A stretch of DNA of 64,000 nt from Alentia gelatinosa (lineage: Eukaryota; Annelida; Polychaeta; Phyllodocida; Polynoidae): positions 74,659,193 to 74,723,192 of the forward strand of contig OX465579.1 of assembly GCA_950022655.1 (NCBI GenBank), written 5' to 3'. Within the stretch, counting starts at the first letter, position 1. Every line of letters begins with the position of its first letter. The notes under the pieces are model-generated. The model worked only from the letters and a program-made list of their open reading frames with translations. It made no database searches and had not been told where the DNA came from. A program made the translations under genes and the position numbers. Positions 48,801 to 57,574 of this stretch are shown here, one piece after another.

Positions 48801-51507
48801 TATGATAGGTCTATATAGGTAATAATGCAAAGTTTAAGAACTACTGTTCTTTTGAAGATATCAAAAAACGGGTTTCAGAACTATAATCGCCTGTTTCATC
48901 TACAAATCGATATAAGGAAATTCTAAATCGGACTAGGGGATAGGTAGCATCGCTATTCAAACGGCCAACTCAGAATCGTTAACAATCGGTGAAAGTGCGA
49001 ACATCGAAATCTTAAGGTTGGGGAGAGTCGGTCATATCTGACATGGTAGTAATGCCCGACACATTGGGAAAAGCAATAAAATCGGGACGGTGAAGTACTT
49101 ACACCGACCCGATTGACACAGATTGCCAAAGACCCGATGGATCCGTAGGGCAAAGGTAGTTATACATAGTACAACACTGTGTCCGCTATCACTCTCCCAC
49201 AAACGTTGTACTTAAGGACATAGGCAAACTTTGAGATTCCTTGCGAACCAAACTGGTTTGCACAGTCACGTTTGTAAAGGAAGTGTCATGCAGTAAAAAA
49301 CAGTTGAATTCAATAACTTACATCACAATCTTCAGTCTCACATCATATGAGTATCAGATGTTTCCTTTTTCTTTATTAAATATTCCTTTGAACTCCTGAA
49401 TGGGACAACTCCTCAATCAACCATCCGCTATTTTGAAAACTTTATCTTTAATTGAGCTGGTTACCAGCGATCATATAAAAGCTCTGTTCCATTGGCCGAT
49501 TCATTGGAGATTGGGGGGCGATTCTTTGGTCGCCGACCGGCCGGCCATCCGTAGAGCTGTAGTGGAGCTAGGCACCCGATCTCCACTGATTTTTGCATGG
49601 TTCTTGATACATTCTCTCACTGGTCGCCGTACCATCGGCGATTGAGAGCCAATTTCTCCGATCTTGACCAGGGAAGATTGGCTTGAGATGACATTAGAAA
49701 AATCAGATATGGTCGGAAAATGGAAAAATGGAATTCATTGTACAATTTTAGAACCAGAGTATCCTATAAACATTCATAACATCAAGGCTTATCTTTATTT
49801 ACTTCATTTTTCGAAAACACAAAACTTTTATTTTTAAGAAATTAAAAATGGTCAATTTTCCGAAAGCTTTGCAAGTAATCGGCCAAATGGACCAATTCAG
49901 ATTAGAAAAGAGAAAAGAAATCAGAGTTTTTTTACGGAAACGGCCGAGATTGACCAAGCCGCTCCTAGTGACTGAATGGGGAACACCGTTGTTGCATATA
50001 ATGCGGACAATGTCCACCAGTCAGTGTTGTAAAGCCTATAAGACACTGACCCGACCGCTGTGCCCGATTCTGCCTTTGCCCGATGGATCAGTCGGGTCTG
50101 TGACAATCTGCGTCGATCGGGTCGGTGTACGCACTTCACCGATCCGATTTTATTACCTTTCCCGACGCGTCGGGCATTACTGCCATATCACATTATCAGA
50201 TATGCCCGACCTTAAGATTCCCGTGTACTCACTTCCCAGATCGTTACCGATTCTGAATAGGCTGCTTACAATACCGATGCTTTCAATCGTCCCATTTCAT
50301 ACCCAAGTATTTTATACCGATTTGTAGGGGAGACAGAGGCGATTACAGATCTGAAAACAGTTTTCTGATACCTTAAATAGAACAGAAATGATTAAACAAT
50401 GTATTATATCTACATCGACCTCCTACCCGACCTAGGGACCAGCCGGGTCCGGCTCCCGCACACTCTCAATCGGGAAAACATGTCGGTGTCTTATAGACCC
50501 TATTGAGGTATCCCAGAATTCAGTCTATTCACAAGTTCCAGTTTTCGCTGGTTACCGACGTTGTATGGCGAAAGACCCTTGAACAGTATCCCAGAATTAA
50601 TGCAGTTTAACGGTTTTCAGAAATCTTCAAATTGAAATTCTGATGCCAGAAATGGAAATTTCAGTTATTTCTACATGGGAATCAGAAATTATATTCAGTT
50701 TCTCCAATTATAAATCAGAAAACTGTGGTTCATGATGTCGTAGTGTGGCCAGTCAGTCGGGAGCGGAACTTTGCCTTACCCGGGGCAAAAATAGGGAGTT
50801 TAGTAACCTCTGGAGGGTCTCAGAGGAGGTGTGAAGTGCAGCGCCCCCTTTAGTGACTTGGGTCATATATACGATAGCGGCTGCCTCACAGTGCCACTTT
50901 CAAACATGCCAGCAAGAGGGAAGGAGCTCTGAGAAGAGCCCACACCAAAACATGCAAAATGCAAATAGCTCTTCTGTCATGAATAATAGGCCGATTTTGA
51001 CAAACAAAACATTGTTAGAAACTTAAGACATGGGCCTATTTAGTGATACACATGTCATATACCTGTGATATGGCTAAGGTTTCCTGTCGTAGGTTGAACA
51101 TTGGAATTTGCAAAAAAAAAAGGTTGTATTCCACGACACAAAACAGGCACAAAACGTGGAGCTCTATTGAGCTCTATTGTGGTTTGGAGTACATTAGATT
51201 TCACTCTATCAATATCTGAAAATATTTTGGATAGAGCTCTAATAGTTTGTATGTAATAGCTGTTACCAGTTAGCCTATTTTAGCATAGGAATCCGCATTC
51301 AGCTGTCATTTGAGACCATGCCAAAACGATAGGGGGCGCTACGCTTCACACCTCCTCCTCCGCTTGACTTGTAGTTGTACCCTACCACGTTCAACTCGGT
51401 ACTACAACATACAAGTCGGCTGCTGACTGTTCTGCATGAGTTATGTCCCGTGGACTGTGAAACGCGTTTGTATGTAGGCTACCAGATATAGAATCTTACC
51501 TTGCCAT
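42612..51507 (-). CDS. NUDT1: Oxidised purine nucleoside triphosphatase MTH1 (Nudix family)
   Basis: Four coding exons on the minus strand: 51507-51500, 44153-44001, 43572-43427, 42829-42612. Phases match at each junction; total 174 residues. MTH1 hydrolyses 8-oxo-dGTP and related oxidised nucleotides to the monophosphate, keeping them out of DNA. Seen: [21 protein letters not shown], then a full Nudix box (GxxxxxE ... RELQEECGL, catalytic Glu at 59), and the MWPDD motif. Asn36, Trp120, Asp122 and Asp123 align with human Asn33, Trp117, Asp119 and Asp120 at a constant offset of +3. That constancy supports the model, including the tiny first exon (ATG GCA AG before a perfect gtaaga donor). A C-terminal extension of about 18 residues follows the usual end. 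The first exon is the least certain part. Confidence 0.9.
43427..43572 (-). CDS. NUDT1: NUDT1 exon 3
   Basis: One base completes the Arg, then 48 codons and one base. Includes the catalytic RELQEECGL half of the Nudix box. Confidence 0.95.
44001..44153 (-). CDS. NUDT1: NUDT1 exon 2
   Basis: Starts after ttcttcttcag. Encodes the first strand, the substrate-pocket residues and the first half of the Nudix box; ends in a split Arg codon at gtgagc. Confidence 0.95.
44965..44977 (-). promoter_or_regulatory. DR1 nuclear-receptor-type site
   Basis: Minus strand reads AGGTCA-A-AGGTCA, a perfect direct repeat spaced by one base, the consensus for RXR/HNF4/COUP-TF-type receptors. Binding is not shown. 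Identical sites occur at 45657-45669 and 46018-46030. Confidence 0.45.
45256..45599. mobile_element. piggyBac-like MITE, 344 bp
   Basis: Flanked by TTAA on both sides (45252-45255 and 45600-45603). Ends are inverted: CCCTTTccCTGCAGCA on the left and its near complement TGCTGCAGttAAAGGG on the right, as in piggyBac elements. The interior has a repeated tgcctggaggcatcatg word and no ORF. It interrupts the first internal unit of the larger element. Confidence 0.75.
45657..45669 (-). promoter_or_regulatory. DR1 nuclear-receptor-type site, second unit
   Basis: The same 13-mer at the head of the second tandem unit. Each unit also carries tgaccttgacct (45156-45167 and 45850-45861), an extended TCAAGGTCA half-site as bound by ERR/FTZ-F1-type receptors. 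Confidence 0.45.
46018..46030 (-). promoter_or_regulatory. DR1 nuclear-receptor-type site, third unit
   Basis: The same 13-mer at the head of the third unit; the flanking context (gctgtggctta) matches the second unit. Confidence 0.45.
47595..47700 (-). repeat. Fragment of repeat family B
   Basis: catataaagacagcaacatt and accgatccgatcaccaattataatcggga share words with 22540-22600 and the longer family-B copies. Confidence 0.45.
48078..48118 (+). other. tRNA-like A-box/B-box remnant
   Basis: gttcgtctagga (A-box-like) is followed about 20 bases later by ggttcgaaacc, a near-perfect Pol III B box. A full cloverleaf cannot be drawn, so this is more likely the head of a decayed SINE than a tRNA gene. 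Confidence 0.3.
48205..48625 (-). repeat. Repeat family B, copy 2
   Basis: Complement of the copies at 22050 and 50030. It begins at ctgtacaagg-like sequence near 48215 and ends at cctataagacacc near 48605. Confidence 0.75.
48715..49160 (-). repeat. Repeat family B, copy 3
   Basis: Same orientation as copy 2, with the same order of words: cccgattgagatc, ctacaaatcgatataagg, aatgcccgacac and the cccgatgg/atccg end. Confidence 0.8.
50030..50480 (+). repeat. Repeat family B, copy 4
   Basis: Opposite orientation to copies 2 and 3, same length and word order as copy 1, ending near ctcaatcggg. Pairs with copy 3 as an inverted duplicate about 900 bp apart. Confidence 0.8.
50823..51360. mobile_element. 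Short TIR element upstream of NUDT1 exon 1
   Basis: Ends are inverted: gaggaggtgtgaagtgcagc/gcccccttt on the left (50823-50849) and aaggggg-like agggggcgctacgcttcaca/cctcctcctc on the right (51331-51360). Interior is AT-rich with no ORF. Target duplications are not clear. In transcript terms it sits inside NUDT1 intron 1, about 140 bases past the exon 1 donor. Confidence 0.6.
51500..51507 (-). CDS. NUDT1: NUDT1 coding exon 1 (8 bases)
   Basis: The start codon plus five bases before gtaaga. Its phase (two bases of a Ser codon completed by the first T of exon 2) fits. The intron to exon 2 is 7.3 kb. Alternative starts between 44154 and 51500 were not seen. Confidence 0.5.
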
Positions 51508-52012
51508 CTTTTGTTTCTCTTATAATTGGAGGATATTCAGAAAGTAGAGCTGCAACGGCAAGAGTGTAGCTGACAGCGGGAAAAGGTGCATTACCGGAAG
51601 TAGTAGTAAGTTGTACCTCCGTGGCGGGAGAGCTCGCTCAGTCTTCGAACATATTCTTAGTGTCACAGATTTCAGGCTGGTTCCGCGACCATTTCTGGAA
51701 GGCAGAGCAACTCTTGTGGGTGCCATCGGATTTTACCATTTTGAGGGAACTGAGAGCAAAGAACTATTTATTTGCTGATAGGGAGACTCATGTCTTTTTT
51801 GTGTGTTTTTTTTCAGTGATTGATACCGGGTAAGTGGGAGAAGGAGGAGGGGCATGGGCAATTTTTTTCCACTATTTAAATTTTCAAAGAACGGTTTTAG
51901 TTCTTTGCTAGGCCTAAAACCCGTACCGGTACCCGTTTAAGGAGCCAAAGTGAACCCGCTGAAACCACAGATACCCGTTTACAAAAAACATTTACGGATA
52001 TAGGCGCTCAGT
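51508..52012. other. NUDT1 upstream region
   Basis: A likely promoter and 5' UTR region for the minus-strand NUDT1, moderately GC-rich to about 51650. An ORF at 51621-51833 on the plus strand lacks an ATG and recognisable domains; a divergent gene starting here cannot be excluded. Confidence 0.35.
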
Positions 52013-52209
52013 ATAGTAAAACCCCGCTTCCGGGACACTTCGCTTTAAGGGACAATTTACTCGGAACAGAAATTTTTCGCTCTATTAAGAGTTTATTTTA
52101 ACGCCGCTTAAGGAGACATCCGCTTGAGGGGACAGTTTTTCGTTCCCGTACAGAAATGCTTAAAAACCCCGCTTAGGGGACCGAAAATGCTTCAAAACCC
52201 CGCTTAAGG
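52013..52209 (+). mobile_element. Pogo-like element, left-end fragment
   Basis: tagtaaaaccccgcttccgg through tctattaagagtttatttta to cgcttaaggg matches the left 190 bp of the element at 60876-62117 at roughly 85 percent by eye. No right end follows, so it is a truncated copy. Confidence 0.7.
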
Positions 52210-52639
52210 GTCATTCCACCAGAAAATGTACTTTTGGTAAAAAAGGGGTAAAAAAAAAATGTACCCAAACCAAATTTTCTTTTACTTGTGTGCAAAATAT
52301 ACACTTTCAAGTTTTAGGAAAACATGATTCAACTGGGATACCCAGTATGTCAAGCATAGTCTGATATTATAGACAAGTGATGTTATAGACAAGTGGAAAT
52401 AATGAACTAGTTACTTATGCAATCTTTTTCTGTGCTGCCTCAAAGATGCACATACAGAAGGTGTTTCTCCAGGGATTACAAAATGAATTTTGTTTTTTCT
52501 GTCACTATCTAAATACAAAAGTTTCACGTTTTTGAATCACAGAATTACTTTTATAGGTTATATACATGATCTATGTCAAATTAGAAGATGTTCCATGCAT
52601 TATTTCTTGAGCTAATAGCTTCTGGGAAAAAGGTTTAAA

Positions 52640-53335
52640 AATCTCTCGGACGTGATATTTTTAATAACGGACGTGATGGAACAGTAAATTCCACTTTCTT
52701 GATGAGAAATCCGAAATATGTCCCAAATTATTAAAAGTTCATGTTTCCTTTTGAAAATACATACATTATCTTCAATTCAACCACATATAAGAGTATCTTA
52801 AATGCCAATGACCTGTTTTTTTTCTCTTGAAAAACTACAAAGAATGTCCAACTCTTTCTTTCTGATCACATTCAGAATAAAGTAAAGTACATTTTTCTCT
52901 TACATTTTGTGCTAAAAACTGTCTAGAAACCTTTTTTCTTTGCTTTTAAATGCAAAAAATGCTAACTTTAACCTTAATATTCATTGAAATACCACATTTT
53001 GTGTAGACATCATAAATCTCTTGGACGTAATATTTTTTATAACGGATGTACGTGACAGACCAGTAACTTCCACTTTCTTGATCACAAACATGAAAGATGT
53101 ACAAATTGCTGAGAAAATCTTCTTTGGTTTTGCAAATATATACATCAGCTTCAATTCAACCACATATAAGAGTACCCGGTACCTTAAATGCCAATGACCT
53201 GGTTTTTTGGGAAAAACTGCAAAGAATATCAAACTCTTGCTTCTGATACCACTCAGAATACACAAGAGTACATTTTTCACTTACATTTTGTGCTAAGAAC
53301 CATCTGCAAACCTTTTCTCTATCTTTTTAATTTTA
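52640..53335. repeat. Tandem duplication of a unit of about 365 bp
   Basis: Two copies (about 52640-52970 and 53010-53335) share ggacgt(g/a)atatttttta, ccactttcttgat, cttcaattcaaccacatata/agagta, ttaaatgccaatgacctg and cttacattttgtgctaa in the same order. They are non-coding and lie just left of the retrotransposon. Confidence 0.8.
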
Positions 53336-53447
53336 TCTTTTTCTCATCTCCTTGTTCCTCCAGTCCTTAGATGAGTCCTTTGGAGGTTTCCTCTCTTCCG
53401 GAGGTAATGGTTTACACCCCATGCTTTCAAGATATGGCTCATACGTA

Positions 53448-53620
53448 GGGGTCATCCATAAAGTATGTATGCACTGAGGGGGGGGGGGGGGGTAGTGGGG
53501 ATAGGGTGGTTAAAATTTTGTGCATAGGCTACTTCTGTGTTTTATTGTGAAAAAAAATAAGGTAGGAGGGGGTTGGTAGGGTCGAAAATTTGAGATATTG
53601 TGTGTACATACAATGTGTAC
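53448..53620. repeat. Small degenerate repeat with a long poly-G
   Basis: aggggtcatccataaagtat at the left and tgtgtgtacatacaatgtgt at the right resemble the decayed inverted ends of a short DNA element. A run of about 13 G lies at 53478-53492. Confidence 0.35.
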
Positions 53621-53766
53621 ATAGGAACAATGATATGGCCGCGGTGTAAGTAGGACGTGGTGCGTGGTAGAGCGAGGTGCAGTGGTGGATTAACTTCCTC
53701 TAAACGTGTCATCGGATAAATCAATAATACAAAAGGACGTATAAAGACACTCTGTTCCCTTAGGAA

Positions 53767-55140
53767 ATGAGTTCAACAACACAACGACTGACACGATCCA
53801 GTAAGAGTGAGCCACAAAAAGACGAATCACTTGACAACGCGAAGGTGAGCGATATTGCAAGCAATCAACAAGACCCAGCCAGCAGCGCATGCCAACCGGC
53901 AACCGCACACACTGACGCAATGCCTAAGCACACACTAGACACGCTAGCAGCTCTTATAAACTCTTTCAGAGACACATCTGAAGCATCAAACAAGGACATG
54001 CTGGAAAAGATAAATAACAATGCCAAATCAGCTGACGATACCAACAAGGAACTAAATAACAAGCTTGACAAGCTAATCGAAAGTAACAAATCTGTCGCCG
54101 AAAGTGTTAGGGCCCTTGACACAAGAATGAACTCCTTTGAAATTGATCTGACCGATATTAAAAAAGACAAGGAAAACAGGGAAAGGGAAATTAGATCCAT
54201 GAACATAATCATAAAGGGGCTGCCTGAAGTAACTGGGGAGAAAATGCATGAAACCATGAGAGTATTACTTGACGATATGGACCTATCATTCCCATACTCA
54301 AGCACACATGGAGCACACCGTATTGGCAAGGAGCCAAATAAAACTGATGATGGTAAACAACCAGCACCAAGACCAGTACGGCTGAAACTGCTCACCCGAC
54401 AACAAAAAGGTGAACTATTTGGCAAAAAGAAATATCTGGTAGGTACGCGGTTTGAGAAAGTTATTTTCTCCAACGAGCTAGATGACGACGAAATGCTTCA
54501 ATTCCGTAAGCTACAACAGATTCACTCTGCGGCGCTCGATATACGGGGAGTGACAAGCAAGCTGAGAGGGACCAGTATAAACATCGATGGCAAAACCTAC
54601 AACGAAAGAAATCTCAAAGATCTCCCTCACGGCATTACACCAGAGTCGGCATCTACTATCACCACTGCCAATGGAGTATTCTTCCAAGGCCAATCCAGCC
54701 CACTGAGCAACTTTTACTCAGCCAAACTGATTGACCCAATCGACAACACGGAAGCATGCAGTGTTGAACAACTGTATGCAGTACGGATGGCTGAGGAATG
54801 CAAAGACTACAAGACCGCGACACTGATCAGGAAGGAATCAAACCCCTACTCCATCAAATCCCTAACCAAGAAAATTACCAAAAACCCCGAATGGACACAG
54901 AAATCAAGGGCCACTCTAAAGTCAATCGTGCGAATGAAATTTACTCAACACCCATCACTGGCGGCAAAACTGACAGGGTACCCGCCCGATACACATTTCT
55001 ACGAGTCAACAAAGGACCCAGTGTATGGATCAGGACTCTCCCTCAGGGAGGCGAGAACCGGAGTTCCGCTGCCACCGGGCTACCAGAACATGCAAGGCCA
55101 CATACTCGATGAAATCCGTGACGAACTGAAAACATCATAG
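53767..55140 (+). CDS. Retrotransposon ORF1 protein: coiled coil, RRM-like domain, NADAR (YbiA-like) domain
   Basis: 457 residues, intact. Residues 1-60 are polar and low-complexity; about 75-145 form a coiled coil; about 145-245 match the RRM-type RNA-binding domain of LINE ORF1 proteins (MNIIIKGLPE, then HGAHRIGKE and RPVRLKLLT). Residues 302-455 match the NADAR/YbiA fold: GQSSPLSNFYSA (310-319), SVEQLY (332-337), W376, RMKFTQHPSLAAKL (389-402), and YESTKDPVYGSG (412-423), which carries the acidic residues typical of the active site. NADAR proteins act on ADP-ribose-related substrates, and some remove ADP-ribose from guanine; that is family knowledge. In a retroelement it might protect template nucleic acid, but this is inference. 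Confidence 0.85.
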   Translation: MSSTTQRLTRSSKSEPQKDESLDNAKVSDIASNQQDPASSACQPATAHTDAMPKHTLDTLAALINSFRDTSEASNKDMLEKINNNAKSADDTNKELNNKLDKLIESNKSVAESVRALDTRMNSFEIDLTDIKKDKENREREIRSMNIIIKGLPEVTGEKMHETMRVLLDDMDLSFPYSSTHGAHRIGKEPNKTDDGKQPAPRPVRLKLLTRQQKGELFGKKKYLVGTRFEKVIFSNELDDDEMLQFRKLQQIHSAALDIRGVTSKLRGTSINIDGKTYNERNLKDLPHGITPESASTITTANGVFFQGQSSPLSNFYSAKLIDPIDNTEACSVEQLYAVRMAEECKDYKTATLIRKESNPYSIKSLTKKITKNPEWTQKSRATLKSIVRMKFTQHPSLAAKLTGYPPDTHFYESTKDPVYGSGLSLREARTGVPLPPGYQNMQGHILDEIRDELKTS

Positions 55141-55188
55141 TGAATCGGAACAACTAAATACAGGTGGGATCTTTTCATTACCGCTGCT

Positions 55189-55869
55189 ATGATGACTGAA
55201 CACTCTTTCAAATGTGTGATTGTGGCGGACAGTAGGGGAAGGGGCCTTGAGGAACGTATAAATAGACTGTGTGAAGAAGCCGGCCAACCGAGAGTATCGA
55301 CGAAAGTGTTGACTCACCCCGGTGCGACTATTGTGGGGGTGTTTAATAAATCACTACAGTTCCTAAGTAATAACAAGACTGATCTGGTGATACTCCTAGC
55401 GGGTGTAAATAACCTGACTACCAAACACATCGATGGCAAAGTAACTCCCAGCTTTACTGAAGTTGGAAACATGATCGAAGTGCTAACGGACCACTATACG
55501 ACTTTCAAGCAACATATCACACAGCTAGGCCATAGACTAGCTATTGCCCAACTGACAGGTTTTGACATTAATGCATATAATAGACAGCCAAATCGCTATA
55601 TATGGCAGCAAGCAGTGATAAATGAAGGTGTCACCCGCATTAACCAGGTGATAACATGTTTGAACGATGAATCTGCAGTAATTGGCCCATGGCTCCAAGA
55701 CTCTATTCATCACCTACACAAAGGAAAGAGAGTCATGAAATACAAACGTTTTCATGATGGTCTCCATCCAGACAGCACGACGAGGGAACTATGGAGCAGA
55801 TTAACCACCAAAAGTATTCTAACAAATGCAAAACTACTGGAAAGCGCTGATGATCAAGAAATCTATTGA
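55189..55869 (+). CDS. Retrotransposon SGNH-hydrolase (esterase) ORF
   Basis: 226 residues. It starts with tandem Met codons 48 bases after ORF1 and is in the same reading frame, separated by two adjacent stops (TAG TGA). SGNH blocks: VADSRGRG near residue 12 (nucleophile Ser, with Ala where Gly is usual), LLAGVNNL near 90 (block III, GxND-like), and DGLHPD near the C terminus (block V Asp/His). Esterases of this type are found in ORF1 of CR1-like elements, but here it is a separate ORF. It could be translated by reinitiation or readthrough. Confidence 0.8.
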   Translation: MMTEHSFKCVIVADSRGRGLEERINRLCEEAGQPRVSTKVLTHPGATIVGVFNKSLQFLSNNKTDLVILLAGVNNLTTKHIDGKVTPSFTEVGNMIEVLTDHYTTFKQHITQLGHRLAIAQLTGFDINAYNRQPNRYIWQQAVINEGVTRINQVITCLNDESAVIGPWLQDSIHHLHKGKRVMKYKRFHDGLHPDSTTRELWSRLTTKSILTNAKLLESADDQEIY

Positions 55870-57094
55870 CAGTAAAAATGAGTTGAATGCCCAATCAACT
55901 ATCTTCAAGCCATATGCACTGGCGTATTGGTCTTGATACAAAATTATCTATCACCCGGACCCGTAACGATAATCCCCAGGATTGAAGCAAAGTCTAGCGC
56001 ATTGGCGTATGATGACGCTGATATCAACTAAGAAGCCTTGGCATTCATACACACAACTACTCCTGTGTTAAAGTATACTGCCCTGGAGGGAGATGGAGTA
56101 CACCCAGTTCCGTGATCCAATGGGGTGTGGTTCTGGAATGTGCCCTATCACCCTCCCCCCAGGCCAGTTCAACCACTCAACCTCTACGCCCCCCCCCCCT
56201 GCCCCCCACCTCCCCATACCCCGCCCAAATTAAGGGTTTTTTCTTCTTCTAGACTGAATCCCACTGCTGGATTCACATCCTCCCAGACTCAATGGAGTGG
56301 TAGGGGTGTGAAGACAGGTGATGAGTCATGAAACCTACTACTAAAAATTCCCTCTGCCCAAATTGCTTTTCCCTCTCTCCTGTTTTCTAAAAATGGGCTT
56401 ATTGTTAGCAAATGGGATGATCCCCCACGTTATTCTATACTTGGATAGAACTACAAATCCGGACAGCTATTATACTGAATGTATGTTCTACTTAAATACA
56501 CTGTATTGACATTATGTCTCTACTACTTACTCCCTGATCTACACTCAAATATTGGCCGATATCCATACAGAGAACTACGAAATGAGACTGAAGTAACAAA
56601 TATAAGGCCAACAGGAACTCTAAACTGTGATATTCATTAAATTGTATATACGTTACTTAGATTTAATGCATTGACTGTTTGATTCCTTTCTCTTTTTTGC
56701 TTCAACTGAATCGGATGTGAGTACTGGCCAATATCGGGACATGGACTACGAAATGCAATTGAAATAACCACTAAAAGGCCACCCCGTACTCACCTGCATG
56801 TACTCTAACTGTGATGGACTTGCTCGAAATACTTCATATCATCACATCTCATGATCACCATACCACTGTTGCCGCCCTCTACCAGCCATCTGCGGCAACC
56901 CCCCACCCCCTACGAAAGACCAACGGTAAGATAAATAATTTACTCATATAGTCTTATGTGCTGAATTATCTGGAATAACTGGTAGTCATTAAACGAGCCC
57001 AAGAGGCACAAGTGACACCAGCATCCAGTGTTGAGCTATCACATGGATAGAACATGCCTGAAGTTCAATCAAATCGTAATACGCCCTTGCCCTG
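55870..57094 (+). other. Spacer between esterase and endonuclease ORFs
   Basis: No ORF is supported. It contains a C-rich tract (about 56190-56225) and an imperfect direct repeat (56552-56640 and 56723-56815, sharing ggccgatat or ggccaatat, actacgaaatg, aaggcca and aactgtgat). The length is unusual for two adjacent LINE ORFs. Confidence 0.6.
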
Positions 57095-57574
57095 ATGGCT
57101 GATAAATTAAATTTCTCTGGTAAGAAAGGCACACACATATCCCATCTGAACATACGTAGCCTCTGGTCAAATATTGACTTGTTCCGCAACTATCTAGAGA
57201 CAAGTAATATCTCATGCGCACTGATATCAGAAAGCTGGCTTCATGAACTCATACCCGAAAATCTAGTATCGATAAACAACTACAATCTACTGCGTTTAGA
57301 TAGGCAAACAATTGGGCAAGATGGAAGGATAAAAAAGGGTGGTGGTCTCGCAGCCTATGTGAGGAATGATTACTCTGTATCAGATACTGCACTGAAGCAC
57401 CTTAACCGCAGTGATGAGGTGGTTGAAGCACAATGGCTAATACTGTCTCGTACCCATCAGAAAAAGGTCTACATTTGTAACACCTACAGACCCCCACATG
57501 GTAATGTAACAAACTTTACCGAATACTTAAGTGAATGTATTGCTGAAATACGAACTCAATGGATGCACAAATAG
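57095..57574 (+). CDS. Retrotransposon APE-type endonuclease, N-terminal part (frameshifted)
   Basis: 159 residues: SHLNIRSL near 17-23 and LISESWL near 43-49 match the first blocks of the apurinic-type endonuclease of non-LTR elements, followed by GGGLAAYVR and YICNTYRPP. It ends at a stop that overlaps the next ORF by 16 bases in the -1 frame, in the middle of the domain. Confidence 0.8.
   Translation: MADKLNFSGKKGTHISHLNIRSLWSNIDLFRNYLETSNISCALISESWLHELIPENLVSINNYNLLRLDRQTIGQDGRIKKGGGLAAYVRNDYSVSDTALKHLNRSDEVVEAQWLILSRTHQKKVYICNTYRPPHGNVTNFTEYLSECIAEIRTQWMHK

Noticed and set aside
51621..51833. Plus-strand ORF next to the NUDT1 start
   Set aside because: It has no ATG, no recognised domain, and a low-complexity Phe-rich end; it could only be rescued by transcript evidence.
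53865..54473. Minus-strand ORF of 202 codons opposite ORF1
   Set aside because: It is an antisense shadow of the retrotransposon ORF1 with a Ser/Leu-rich composition expected from antisense Lys/Glu/Asp codons.
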